Shown here one piece after another: positions 1-7,655 of a stretch of DNA of 34,784 nucleotides. How positions within the stretch are numbered: position 1 is the first letter of the stretch; every line of letters starts with the position of its first letter. This DNA is from Psychromarinibacter sediminicola. GTDB taxonomy: Bacteria; Pseudomonadota; Alphaproteobacteria; Rhodobacterales; Rhodobacteraceae. The DNA is taken from contig NZ_JARGYC010000048.1 of the NCBI RefSeq assembly GCF_029168335.1, positions 1-34,784 on the forward strand, read 5' to 3'. A program made the translations under genes and the position numbers. The notes under the pieces were generated by a model. That model made no database searches, had not been told where the DNA came from, and saw only the letters and a list, made by a program, of their open reading frames with translations.

Positions 1-352
1 TCTGGCGAGGATCGTGCCAAGTGTCCGACATTCATGCTTATGTCTCCGACAGCGCAAAGTTCGACCGCGACCCGGCGGGTCGGCGCTGCACGGCGCTCCG
101 CTCGACCGGGGCCGCAATCCGGCAATGCAAAGGAAGCAGTGTCGTGTAGTATGGTCCGTCCGCGCGCCGTCCGATACCGGCGCGGCACCGCCAGAACGGA
201 CCCCAGGGCCCGATCCGACCGACGCCCGCTGCTTCTTCTGGCTGAAAGTACTCCAGGGGGGGGGGCCATTGTCGCGCCATTGGTCCGAGAGACAATGGCG
301 ACGGGGACAGCGTCCCCCCCAGCGGATCGGACCGCCGCAGGCGGTCCGAGAC
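1..352. repeat. Gene-free 3' region of the P450 gene: stacked inverted repeats and a G10 tract
   Basis: I see no convincing gene here; the open frames are GC-rich shadows. Reading away from the P450 stop on the minus strand there are, in order: a 9-bp inverted repeat with a 3-nt loop (328-336/340-348, arm CGGACCGCC), a short hairpin GGGGAC/GTCCCC (303-308/312-317), an 8-bp inverted repeat CCATTGTC/GACAATGG (266-273/291-298), a run of ten G (256-265 on the plus strand) and a GTACTTT...AGAAGAAG motif (232-254). The first hairpin recurs immediately after the last gene of the window. The rest (1-230) shows no recognisable element. The stacked hairpins may end P450 transcription, but no T-tract follows them. 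Confidence 0.6.
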
Positions 353-1726
353 CTACCGCGCCGTCACGCGCAGCCGGATGCCGTTCTTCGCCCGGACCGT
401 CAGATAGGCCACCGGCACCGGGTCGTCGCCCGGCACCCGCTCGAACCGGAAGGCGCGCACCAGGAGCGCCAGCAACAGCGGCCCCTCGACCATGGCAAAG
501 CCCGCGCCGGTGCAGACCCGCGCGCCGGCGGAGAACGGCATGTAGGCCTCGCGCAGGCATTTGCGGCCGTTCTCGGTGGCATAGCGGTCAGGGTCGAACT
601 CGTCCGGCCGCTCCCACAGCCGCTCGTGCCGGTGCAGGTGCCAGGGGCTCAGCACCACCTGCGACCCCTTCGCCAGCTCCCGGTCGCGGAAATGCTCGCA
701 AGCCGTCGTCTCGCGCACCATCATCGGCACCGGCGGGTAGAGCCGCAGCGCCTCGCGGAACACGTCGCGGGTGAAACGCAGCTTCGACAGGTCGGAGAAC
801 GCGATCTCCGGCCCCGCCTCCGCCGCCTCGCGCGCCACGCGCTCCTGCACCTCGGGGAAGAGCGCCAGCAGGTACAGCGCCCAGCCGAGCGCCGAGGCCG
901 AGGTCTCGTGCCCGGCGAGAAAGAAGATCGCCACCTGGTCGACCATCTCGTCGGTGTCGAACAACTCGCCCGTCTCGGGGTCGGCCGTGGTCATGATCTT
1001 GGTGGCCAGGTCGTTCGGCGCCGTTTCCGCCTCGATGGCCCACATCCGGTCGGAGGTCAGCTTGGTAATCAGGTGGCGGATCGCCTTCGCCGCCCGCTTC
1101 GTGCGGCGGCGGTGAAAGCGCGGCATCCAGCGCGGCAGCGGCAGGAAGGCGGCGACGTTCAGGATCGGCTGGCTGCGCTGGTAGGCGCGGAACTCGTGGA
1201 ACACCTGCGACGCCACCTCGTGCTCGATCGGGATCGAGAACAGCGTGCGGAAGATGACGTCGGCGGCGGCGTGGCTCATCTCCTCCTCGATCTCGACCAC
1301 GCCCTCGCGCGCGGCCAGCCGGGCGACGGCCGCCTGCCCCGCGGCGTGCATCGCCGGGAAGGTGTCGCGCAGGCGGCCGCCCTCGAAGGCGGGGTCGATG
1401 ATCCGGCGCTGGCGCAGCCAGGTCTCGCCGTTGGTCAGGAAGACGGAGTTGCCCAGCAGCGGGCGCAGCCCCTCGCCCACCCGCCCGGATTTCGGGAAGT
1501 CCATCGGCCGGGCGGTCAGCACCTCGCGCAGGAGGTCGGGCTGGTTCACCAGGTAGGAGCGGAAGAACGGCGTGCGGAACTCCGCCATCCAGGCCCGGTA
1601 GAGCTTGGCGGGCTGCGCCGACAGGATGTCCTGGCGGAAGAGCTTCGCGTAGCGCCAGAGCGACACGCGGCCCTCGCGCGCGGGCGGCTTCGGCGGGGTC
1701 GGTTTCGGGGGGCTGTGCAGGTTCAT
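353..1726 (-). CDS. Cytochrome P450 monooxygenase
   Basis: Heme-thiolate monooxygenase of 457 residues. Landmarks are the I-helix AGHET (residues 271-275), the K-helix ExxR (EALR, 325-328), an RPDEFDPDRY stretch equivalent to the PERF region (373-382) and the heme-binding loop FSAGARVCTG with proximal Cys405. There is no N-terminal membrane anchor, so it should be a soluble class I enzyme needing a ferredoxin and reductase, neither of which is in this window. The start at MNLHSPP is preferred over a longer frame because it gives an ATGA overlap with the upstream gene, which implies translational coupling; there is no clear ribosome binding site. The substrate cannot be told from the sequence. 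Family assignment is certain. Confidence 0.93.
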   Translation of the reverse strand: MNLHSPPKPTPPKPPAREGRVSLWRYAKLFRQDILSAQPAKLYRAWMAEFRTPFFRSYLVNQPDLLREVLTARPMDFPKSGRVGEGLRPLLGNSVFLTNGETWLRQRRIIDPAFEGGRLRDTFPAMHAAGQAAVARLAAREGVVEIEEEMSHAAADVIFRTLFSIPIEHEVASQVFHEFRAYQRSQPILNVAAFLPLPRWMPRFHRRRTKRAAKAIRHLITKLTSDRMWAIEAETAPNDLATKIMTTADPETGELFDTDEMVDQVAIFFLAGHETSASALGWALYLLALFPEVQERVAREAAEAGPEIAFSDLSKLRFTRDVFREALRLYPPVPMMVRETTACEHFRDRELAKGSQVVLSPWHLHRHERLWERPDEFDPDRYATENGRKCLREAYMPFSAGARVCTGAGFAMVEGPLLLALLVRAFRFERVPGDDPVPVAYLTVRAKNGIRLRVTAR

Positions 1727-3003
1727 GCGGCCATGCTGGTGTAACGCGACGCGGGCACGTCGATGCGGCTTTTCGACGGGGCGCGGCCGGCATAGCGCTC
1801 GCCCAGTGTGCGCGGCCCGGCGGTGATGCGGAAATAGTCGTAGTCGCCCGGCCGGTCGAAGGCGCAGAGATACTGGAAGTGCAGCCGGAAGAAGCGCCAG
1901 CGCAGCGCCTTCCATGTCTCGGGCGCGAGCGTCTTGGTGAAGGCGGCCGAGAGGACGAGCGGCCAGCGCTGGTTGTCCGGCGCCACGCCGGAGACGGCGA
2001 CGGGGTCGCAGAGCGCGAAGGCACAGCCGTCGCCGGGCGCGGTGACGTCGATCCAGGCGATCTCGTCGCGCTGCGACAGGAAGTTCAGGTCGGCGCGCAG
2101 GCGGTCGGCCTTCGGCAGGAACGACACCATCGGCACCACCTGCCCCAGCGTCAGGAAGGACAGCTTCGGCCCGTTCGCCGGCAGTCGGGTCTGCCGGATC
2201 AGGTCGGCCAGGATCGACACGCCCAGATGCGCGCCCGAGGAATGGCCGACGACCAGCACCTCGTCGACCTCGTCGGTCAGCGCGGCGGCGATCACGTCGC
2301 CGAACTCGGCCAGCCGCTGTTCGAGATCCTGCGGATAGGCGCCGCCGTGCTGGCAGCTATGGGCGTAGTCGTGCATCAGGTAATAGGCGTAGAGCTTGCC
2401 GTCCCTTGCCTTGAACCAGCGCAGGACGAAGACGGCGCCGCCGAGAAGGCCCGCCCACCACAGCGCGTCGAGCACCGCGGTCCAGACCGCGCCGCCCGCC
2501 GTCCACCCGAACAGGCCCAGGAGCCGGTCCACGCCCCAGCCGATGCCGCCCGACAGCGCCATGCCCAGCAGCGCGCCGACCAGCAGCGCCGCGACGAGCT
2601 GCGCCAGCAGCATCCCCACCGGGTAAAGCGCCGCGATCACCGGCCCCTTGCGCATCCACATCAGCCGCCGCAGCGTGCCGGAGGCGATGTAGGTCCAGGC
2701 GGTGCGCACAAGCTGCAGGTAGGTGGCGGGGATCGTGTTCGACATCGAGGCGCGCACCAGGTCGGACCAGACCAGCACCTCGACCGAGGCCGCGACCTTT
2801 TGGCCGTCCATCGTCGCCGCGACGTTCCAGCCGTAGCGGTCGCCCCGGCGCGGGGTAATGCCGATCTCGTAGCCCGAGATCTCCGCCTGTTTCGCGGATT
2901 CGGTGCGGTAGAGCTCGCGGTAGCGGCGGGGATGAATCGGGTCGTAGCCGGGAATGTAGAAAACCCGGCGTTTCCTGACGCAGCTGCTCGGTTCGGGCGC
3001 CAT
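1723..3003 (-). CDS. Membrane protein with alpha/beta-hydrolase-like domain, function unknown
   Basis: Protein of 426 residues. It opens with a possible first beta strand (RVFYIPGYDP, 13-22). Two hydrophobic stretches follow (about 122-150 and 176-196), and then a soluble part with GHSSG at 253-257, the nucleophile elbow of alpha/beta hydrolases (candidate Ser255). I cannot assign the catalytic acid and His with confidence. It looks like a membrane-anchored serine hydrolase, perhaps esterase- or lipase-like, but no named family is recognised. Its stop codon overlaps the start of the P450 gene (ATGA), so the two proteins are probably made together, for example as a hydrolase and an oxygenase acting on one lipid-like substrate. 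That pairing is inference. Confidence 0.8.
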   Translation of the reverse strand: MAPEPSSCVRKRRVFYIPGYDPIHPRRYRELYRTESAKQAEISGYEIGITPRRGDRYGWNVAATMDGQKVAASVEVLVWSDLVRASMSNTIPATYLQLVRTAWTYIASGTLRRLMWMRKGPVIAALYPVGMLLAQLVAALLVGALLGMALSGGIGWGVDRLLGLFGWTAGGAVWTAVLDALWWAGLLGGAVFVLRWFKARDGKLYAYYLMHDYAHSCQHGGAYPQDLEQRLAEFGDVIAAALTDEVDEVLVVGHSSGAHLGVSILADLIRQTRLPANGPKLSFLTLGQVVPMVSFLPKADRLRADLNFLSQRDEIAWIDVTAPGDGCAFALCDPVAVSGVAPDNQRWPLVLSAAFTKTLAPETWKALRWRFFRLHFQYLCAFDRPGDYDYFRITAGPRTLGERYAGRAPSKSRIDVPASRYTSMAA

Positions 3004-3081
3004 GGCTCGGCCTCTTGTCGCTTTGCCCGGCAGGCTAGGCGACGTTTTGGGCGAAAATAAGCCTGACCCGTTTCCGGACCG

Positions 3082-3834
3082 TTACCCGATGGTCGCGAGC
3101 GCGGGGAATTGTTCCAGAAGCCAGTAGGAGAAGGCGCTGAACTGGCCGGTCAGCATCATCAGCCCGACGGTCCACAGGAGCAGCCCCATGATCCTCTCGA
3201 TCCGGTCCATGTGGCGTTTCATCCAGGCCATGACGCCTTGCATTCGCGGAAAGAACAGCGCCACCAGCAAGAACGGAATGCCCAGCCCCAGCGCGTAGAC
3301 GCCCAGAAGCGTGGTGCCCTTGGTCAGGCTCGCCTCGGAGGCGGCGAGCGACAGGATCGCGCCCAGCTGCGGGCCGATGCAGGGCGTCCAGCCGAAGGCG
3401 AAGGCGAGACCCAGCACATAGGCGCCGAAGGCGCTGCCGCCGCGGTCGCCGGCCTCCATCCGGAGTTCGCGGTCCATGAAGCCGATGCGGTAGATGCCGA
3501 TGAAATGCGCGCCGAAGACCATCACGATCAGCCCGGCGACGATCACGAACCAGTCCTGGTTCTGCAGGAAGAACGAGCCGAAGGCCGAGGCGGTGAAGCC
3601 CAGAAACAGGAACACGGTCGACAGGCCCAGCACGAAGAACAGCGCCGAGATCAGCACCCGGCGGCGACCCGAGAGATCGCCGGTCATCTCGGTCATCGTC
3701 ACGCCGCCCATATAGGCGAGGTAGGGCGGCACGATCGGCAGGACGCAGGGCGACAGGAAGGACAGGAACCCCGCGGCGACGGCCACCAGCATCGCCGGCA
3801 GAAGGCTTGCGTCGATGATGTCGATCCCGAACAT
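3082..3834 (-). CDS. ccdA: CcdA-type cytochrome c biogenesis / thiol-disulfide transfer protein
   Basis: Polytopic inner-membrane protein of 250 residues with about six membrane segments. It resembles the DsbD central domain and CcdA, which pass electrons from cytoplasmic thioredoxin to periplasmic thiol proteins for cytochrome c maturation. The two redox cysteines lie in the expected settings: LSPCVLP (Cys30) in the first segment and WTPCIGP (Cys152) in the fourth. Length is normal for CcdA. It is transcribed divergently from the TusA-like gene and lies 78 nt upstream of the hydrolase-like gene on the same strand. No cytochrome c maturation genes are nearby. Confident assignment. Confidence 0.93.
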   Translation of the reverse strand: MFGIDIIDASLLPAMLVAVAAGFLSFLSPCVLPIVPPYLAYMGGVTMTEMTGDLSGRRRVLISALFFVLGLSTVFLFLGFTASAFGSFFLQNQDWFVIVAGLIVMVFGAHFIGIYRIGFMDRELRMEAGDRGGSAFGAYVLGLAFAFGWTPCIGPQLGAILSLAASEASLTKGTTLLGVYALGLGIPFLLVALFFPRMQGVMAWMKRHMDRIERIMGLLLWTVGLMMLTGQFSAFSYWLLEQFPALATIG

Positions 3835-3950
3835 GCGTGGCGGTCCCCGTGCTTGCCGGGGTCGTCATATCGCGTGGCGGCGGCGGCGTCACGCGGCGCG
3901 GAGTCACATCCCCGTGGACAAGGCGTCGCGGGGTGGCCTATGCGGCCTGC

Positions 3951-4181
3951 ATGACACCCGACGAGGAGATCGACGCGCGCGGCCTGATCTGCCCGCTGCC
4001 GGTGCTGCGCCTGCGCAAGGTGCTGCAGGGGCTGGCGGACGGCGCGGTGGTGCGGATGCTGGCGGACGATCCCGTCGCGGTGGTGGACGTGCCGCATTTC
4101 TGCGCCGAGCAGGGGCACGCGCTGATCGCGTCGGAGCCGGCGGGCGACGCGCAGCGTTACGTGGTGCGCAAGGGGGGCTGA
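3951..4181 (+). CDS. TusA-family sulfurtransferase
   Basis: Small cytoplasmic sulfur carrier of 76 residues in the TusA/SirA fold. The CPxP motif (CPLP) has the sulfur-carrying Cys14, inside the usual GLICPLPVLRLRK context. The family carries persulfide sulfur for tRNA thiolation, molybdenum cofactor or oxidative sulfur metabolism; the exact client cannot be told here. The start at MTPDEEIDARG fits the family N-terminus; an upstream in-frame ATG at 3837 would add 38 unrelated basic residues. It is divergent from ccdA and ends just before a bidirectional terminator shared with rne. Confidence 0.9.
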   Translation: MTPDEEIDARGLICPLPVLRLRKVLQGLADGAVVRMLADDPVAVVDVPHFCAEQGHALIASEPAGDAQRYVVRKGG

Positions 4182-4183
4182 CG

Positions 4184-4214
4184 AAAACGGGCGCCGCGGG
4201 GGCGCCCTTTTCGT
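4184..4214. terminator. Bidirectional intrinsic terminator between tusA-like gene and rne
   Basis: A GC-rich hairpin (GGGCGCC at 4189-4195 and GGCGCCC at 4201-4207) is flanked by AAAA on the left and TTTT on the right, so it has a U-tract on either strand. It lies 7 nt after the tusA-like stop and 5 nt before the rne stop, so it can end both convergent transcripts. Confidence 0.85.
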
Positions 4215-4218
4215 GAGA

Positions 4219-7092
4219 TCAGCGGCCCACCGACCACCAGCCGCGTTTCTTCGGCTTCGACGTCTCCTCGGCCTCGGCCATCGCGGGCTCTGGCTCGGCG
4301 CTGTCCTCGGCGTCCTCGGCTGGGGCCTCGGGCTCCGGCTCTGGCGCGGGGGTGTCTTCGGCGGTGTCTTCCGTCGCGGCCTGTGGCGTCTCCGCCTCGG
4401 GTTCGGCGGCCTCTGCCGGTGCGGCCTCTTCCGGTGCGGCGTCCTTCGCGGTTGACGCTTCCGTGGGTTCGGCCTCCGCTGCGGCTTCGGGCTCCGGGAC
4501 GGCTTCCGCCTCCGGCGCGGCAGCTTCGGCCTCCGGAGCTTCAGCCTCCGGCGCAGCCGTCTCTTCGACCGCCGGTTCGGGCGCCGACTCGGTGCTCTCC
4601 GCCTTTGCCTCCGGGGCTTCGGCGGTCTCCGGGGCCGGGGTCTCGTCGGCTTGCGCGGCCGCGCCCTCGGCGGCCTTCGCCTCGGCGTCGGCCGGCTGAT
4701 CCTGCGACTCCGTCGTCTCAGCGGGCTTCTTCGACCGCGTGCGGGTGCGGCGGCGCTTCTTCGGCTTTTCCTCCTCCGAAGGCGTCGCCCCCTCGGCGGT
4801 CTCGTCCGCCTTCGCCTCGGCCGGCTCGGGAGCTTTCGGCGCCTCGGACGTGCCATCCTTGTCGCCGGTGTCCTTCGCGTCGGCCTCCTGGCCCTGATCG
4901 GTGGACTGCTCGCCGCTCTCGCCATTGCCGTTGCCGCTGCCGCGGCGCCGGCGCCGGCGGCGGCGTTTCTTCTTCGGCTTCTCCTCGCCCTCGGGCGGGC
5001 CGGAGGCGGCGTCGGCCTGCGCCTCCGCCTGCGCCGGGGCCTCGTCTTCCTCCTCGGCCTCGACGGGCATCAGCGAGGCGTCGACCGAGACGACCGGCGA
5101 GGCCTCGGTGACCGGGCGGCTCGCCGTCTTGAACTTCTCGATGGAGAAATCGGGCGAGATCAGGAACGGGTCGGCCTCGATCCGGACCGACATGCCATAG
5201 CGCGCCTCGATCCCCGCGACATGCTCGCGCTTCTGGTTCATCAGGAAGTTGACGATCCCGACGGGCGCCTTCAGCAAGACCTCGCGGCTCTTGCGCCGCG
5301 TGCCCTCTTCCTCCAGCTGGCGCAGGATGTTCAACGCCAGGTTGTCGTCGGAGCGGATCAGGCCGGTGCCGTGGCAGGCCGGGCAGGCCTGCGTCGTGGC
5401 CTCCAGCATCCCCGGGCGCAGCCGCTGGCGCGACATTTCCAGAAGGCCGAAGCCCGAGATGCGGCCCACCTGGATGCGGGCGCGGTCGGTCTTGAGCTTG
5501 TCCTTGAACTTCTTCTCGACGGAGGCGTTGTTCTTGCGCTCTTCCATGTCGATGAAGTCGATCACGATCAGGCCCGCGAGGTCGCGCAGCCGCAGCTGGC
5601 GCGAGATCTCCTCGGCCGCCTCCAGGTTGGTCTCGAGCGCCGTCTCCTCGATCGAGCCCTTCTTGGTGGCCCGGCCGGAGTTCACGTCGATCGCCACCAG
5701 CGCCTCGGTCACGCCGATCACGATGTAGCCGCCGGATTTCAGCTGCACCGTCGGGTTGAACATCGAGGACAGGTACGACTCGACCTGGTAGCGCGCGAAG
5801 AGCGGCATCGGGTCGACGTAATGCTTCACGTTCTTGGCGTGGGACGGCATGATCATCTTCATGAAGTCCTTGGCCACGCGATAGCCGGCCTCGCCCTCGA
5901 CCAGCACCTCGTCGATCTCGCGGTTATAGAGGTCGCGGATCGAGCGCTTGATCAGGTTGCCTTCCTCGTAGATCTTCGCCGGCGCGATGGATTGCAGCGT
6001 GAGCGCGCGGATCTGCTCCCACAGCCGCTGCAGATACTCGTAGTCGCGCTTGATCTCGGACTTGGTGCGCTTGGCGCCCGCCGTGCGCACGATCAGCCCC
6101 GCGCCCAGCGGCACGTCGATCGAGGTCGCGATCTCCTTGAGCTTCTTGCGGTCGGCGGCGTTGGTGATCTTGCGGGAGATGCCGCCGCCGCGCGCGGTGT
6201 TGGGCATCAGCACGCAGTAGCGGCCGGCGAGCGACAGGTAGGTGGTCAGCGCGGCGCCCTTGTTGCCGCGTTCCTCCTTGACGACCTGCACCAGCAGGAT
6301 CTGGCGGACCTTGATGACCTCCTGGATCTTGTACTTGCGCGGCTTGGCGCGGCGCGGCTGGCGGATTTCCTCGGCCACGTCCTCGTCGGCGACCGACTCG
6401 ATGTCGGAATCCAGCTCGGTCGCGTGATCGACCGCGGCATAGGGCTCGTCGTAATCGCCCTGCTCCGCGTTCTGGCCGTTCTCGCCGCGCCCCGCATTGC
6501 CGTTGTCGCCCTGGGCATTGCCGGCCGCCGGCGCCGGGCCATCGGCCTCCGCCGCAGCCCCGCCGTCCGGCGCGTCCTCGGTCAGGCCGACCGGGCCGTC
6601 CTCGGCGCTGTCGCCGTCGTCCAGGTCGACCACGCCCATGCCGGGGATGTCGTCGCTGGAGACGTCGCGGCTTTCGACGGCGTCGTCGCTGGCGGCGGTC
6701 TCGGCCTTTTCGGCCTTGTCCTTCGACTTGCTGCGGCTGCCCCCGCGCGAGCGCGAGCGGCTCTTGGGCTTGTCCTCGTCCTCTTCCGCGGCCTGCTGCG
6801 CGGCATAGGCGCGTTCCTCGGCCAGGAGCGCCTCGCGGTCGGCGACCGGGATCTGGTAATAGTCGGGGTGGATTTCCGAGAAGGCGAGGAAGCCGTGCCG
6901 GTTGCCGCCGTATTCGACGAAGGCCGCCTGCAGCGAGGGCTCGACCCTGCTGACCTTGGCGAGGTAGATGTTGCCGGCTAGCTGGCGCTTGTTCTCCGTC
7001 TCGAAGTCGAATTCCTCGACCTTGTTTCCGTCGACCACCACGACGCGGGTTTCCTCCGCGTGGGTGGCGTCGATGAGCATTTTCTTTGCCAT
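4219..7092 (-). CDS. rne: Ribonuclease E
   Basis: Endoribonuclease E of 957 residues, core of the RNA degradosome and of rRNA/tRNA/mRNA processing. The S1 domain begins at about residue 35 (GNIYLAKVSRVEP) but is split by an acidic, Ser/Arg-rich insertion of some 165 residues (about 85-250), a feature of alphaproteobacterial RNase E. Catalytic Asp469 (VAIDVNSGRA) and Asp512 (IDFIDM) are present, as is the Zn-link CPACHGTG at about 568-575. The C-terminal tail (about 674-957) is low-complexity Ala/Glu with an Arg cluster near 706 and ends in GWWSVGR; it serves as RNA/partner binding scaffold in homologues. The start MAKKMLIDA is chosen because AAGGA precedes it; the frame is open 40 codons further upstream. 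Confidence 0.96.
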   Translation of the reverse strand: MAKKMLIDATHAEETRVVVVDGNKVEEFDFETENKRQLAGNIYLAKVSRVEPSLQAAFVEYGGNRHGFLAFSEIHPDYYQIPVADREALLAEERAYAAQQAAEEDEDKPKSRSRSRGGSRSKSKDKAEKAETAASDDAVESRDVSSDDIPGMGVVDLDDGDSAEDGPVGLTEDAPDGGAAAEADGPAPAAGNAQGDNGNAGRGENGQNAEQGDYDEPYAAVDHATELDSDIESVADEDVAEEIRQPRRAKPRKYKIQEVIKVRQILLVQVVKEERGNKGAALTTYLSLAGRYCVLMPNTARGGGISRKITNAADRKKLKEIATSIDVPLGAGLIVRTAGAKRTKSEIKRDYEYLQRLWEQIRALTLQSIAPAKIYEEGNLIKRSIRDLYNREIDEVLVEGEAGYRVAKDFMKMIMPSHAKNVKHYVDPMPLFARYQVESYLSSMFNPTVQLKSGGYIVIGVTEALVAIDVNSGRATKKGSIEETALETNLEAAEEISRQLRLRDLAGLIVIDFIDMEERKNNASVEKKFKDKLKTDRARIQVGRISGFGLLEMSRQRLRPGMLEATTQACPACHGTGLIRSDDNLALNILRQLEEEGTRRKSREVLLKAPVGIVNFLMNQKREHVAGIEARYGMSVRIEADPFLISPDFSIEKFKTASRPVTEASPVVSVDASLMPVEAEEEDEAPAQAEAQADAASGPPEGEEKPKKKRRRRRRRRGSGNGNGESGEQSTDQGQEADAKDTGDKDGTSEAPKAPEPAEAKADETAEGATPSEEEKPKKRRRTRTRSKKPAETTESQDQPADAEAKAAEGAAAQADETPAPETAEAPEAKAESTESAPEPAVEETAAPEAEAPEAEAAAPEAEAVPEPEAAAEAEPTEASTAKDAAPEEAAPAEAAEPEAETPQAATEDTAEDTPAPEPEPEAPAEDAEDSAEPEPAMAEAEETSKPKKRGWWSVGR

Positions 7093-7655
7093 GTTATCCT
7101 TCGACACCGGAAAACCCCCGACGCGCCCGGGGGTGCTAGGGGTCTTGCCGGCCGTCTTGTCTGTGCGAGAGTCGGCGCGCGCGCATGGGCGACGGCGGAC
7201 CCGATGGCCCACCGCTCGATCATGTTACGTCCTGCGCGCCTCATCGCGGTTCTTCTCCGGCATTCCGTTCGCGGAACACCATTCAAGGCCCGGCCCACGG
7301 GGGCTGTGTCGGGCGATTCCCCGGCCCTTGGGGCCTGGTTCTCCTCTCATGATCATCCCCCGGCGCCAGCCGTGTTATGGAAAATCATGAAAATTCAATT
7401 CTGTTCGCAAAAACGGACCAATACCGCCGTTGCGATGCCATGTAACATAAGGGCGAAGCCTGCCGCATTACAATGGAGAAAATACGGCGAGCCTCGCGCA
7501 GGACGGTAGTGCAGGAGTGTCAACGATCCGTCAACAGGATCGTCGGAACGGCGCCCGCCCCGTCGATCACGCCCCTCCATTCGCGCCGTTCATGCCGCAG
7601 GGGCATCGCCTCCGCCGCCGGCCCCGGCCCCCGGGGACATGGCGCCGCAGGCGGG
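7093..7655 (-). promoter_or_regulatory. Long rne leader/promoter region
   Basis: This 563-nt stretch between dctD and rne holds no gene I can support. On the minus strand it should contain the rne promoter and a long 5' leader. A possible sigma70 pair is TTGTAA (7473-7468), 17 nt, TTATGT (7450-7445); it is only a moderate match. The AT-rich block 7378-7480 stands out against the GC-rich surroundings. A 7-bp inverted repeat ACGATCC/GGATCGT (7523-7529/7537-7543) lies 112 nt past the dctD stop without a T-tract. A terminator-like hairpin sits just before rne and is listed separately. RNase E is autoregulated through its 5' leader in E. coli; the same is possible here. Confidence 0.45.
7109..7134 (-). 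terminator. Terminator-like hairpin in the rne 5' leader
   Basis: On the minus strand a perfect 7-bp stem (ACCCCCG at 7134-7128, CGGGGGT at 7120-7114) with a 7-nt loop is followed by a T run, 22 nt before the rne start codon. It could be an attenuator, an end point of an upstream transcript, or an RNase E target in autoregulation. The T-tract is short (TTTT), so strength is uncertain. Confidence 0.5.

Noticed and set aside
14-1744. A 576-codon plus-strand frame over the P450 gene and the repeat region
   Set aside because: It is antisense to a complete P450 and runs through stacked inverted repeats; composition is Arg/His/Gly-rich.
4651-6981. A 776-codon plus-strand frame antisense to rne
   Set aside because: It mirrors the RNase E gene, whose catalytic and Zn-link motifs are unmistakable; the antisense product is low complexity.
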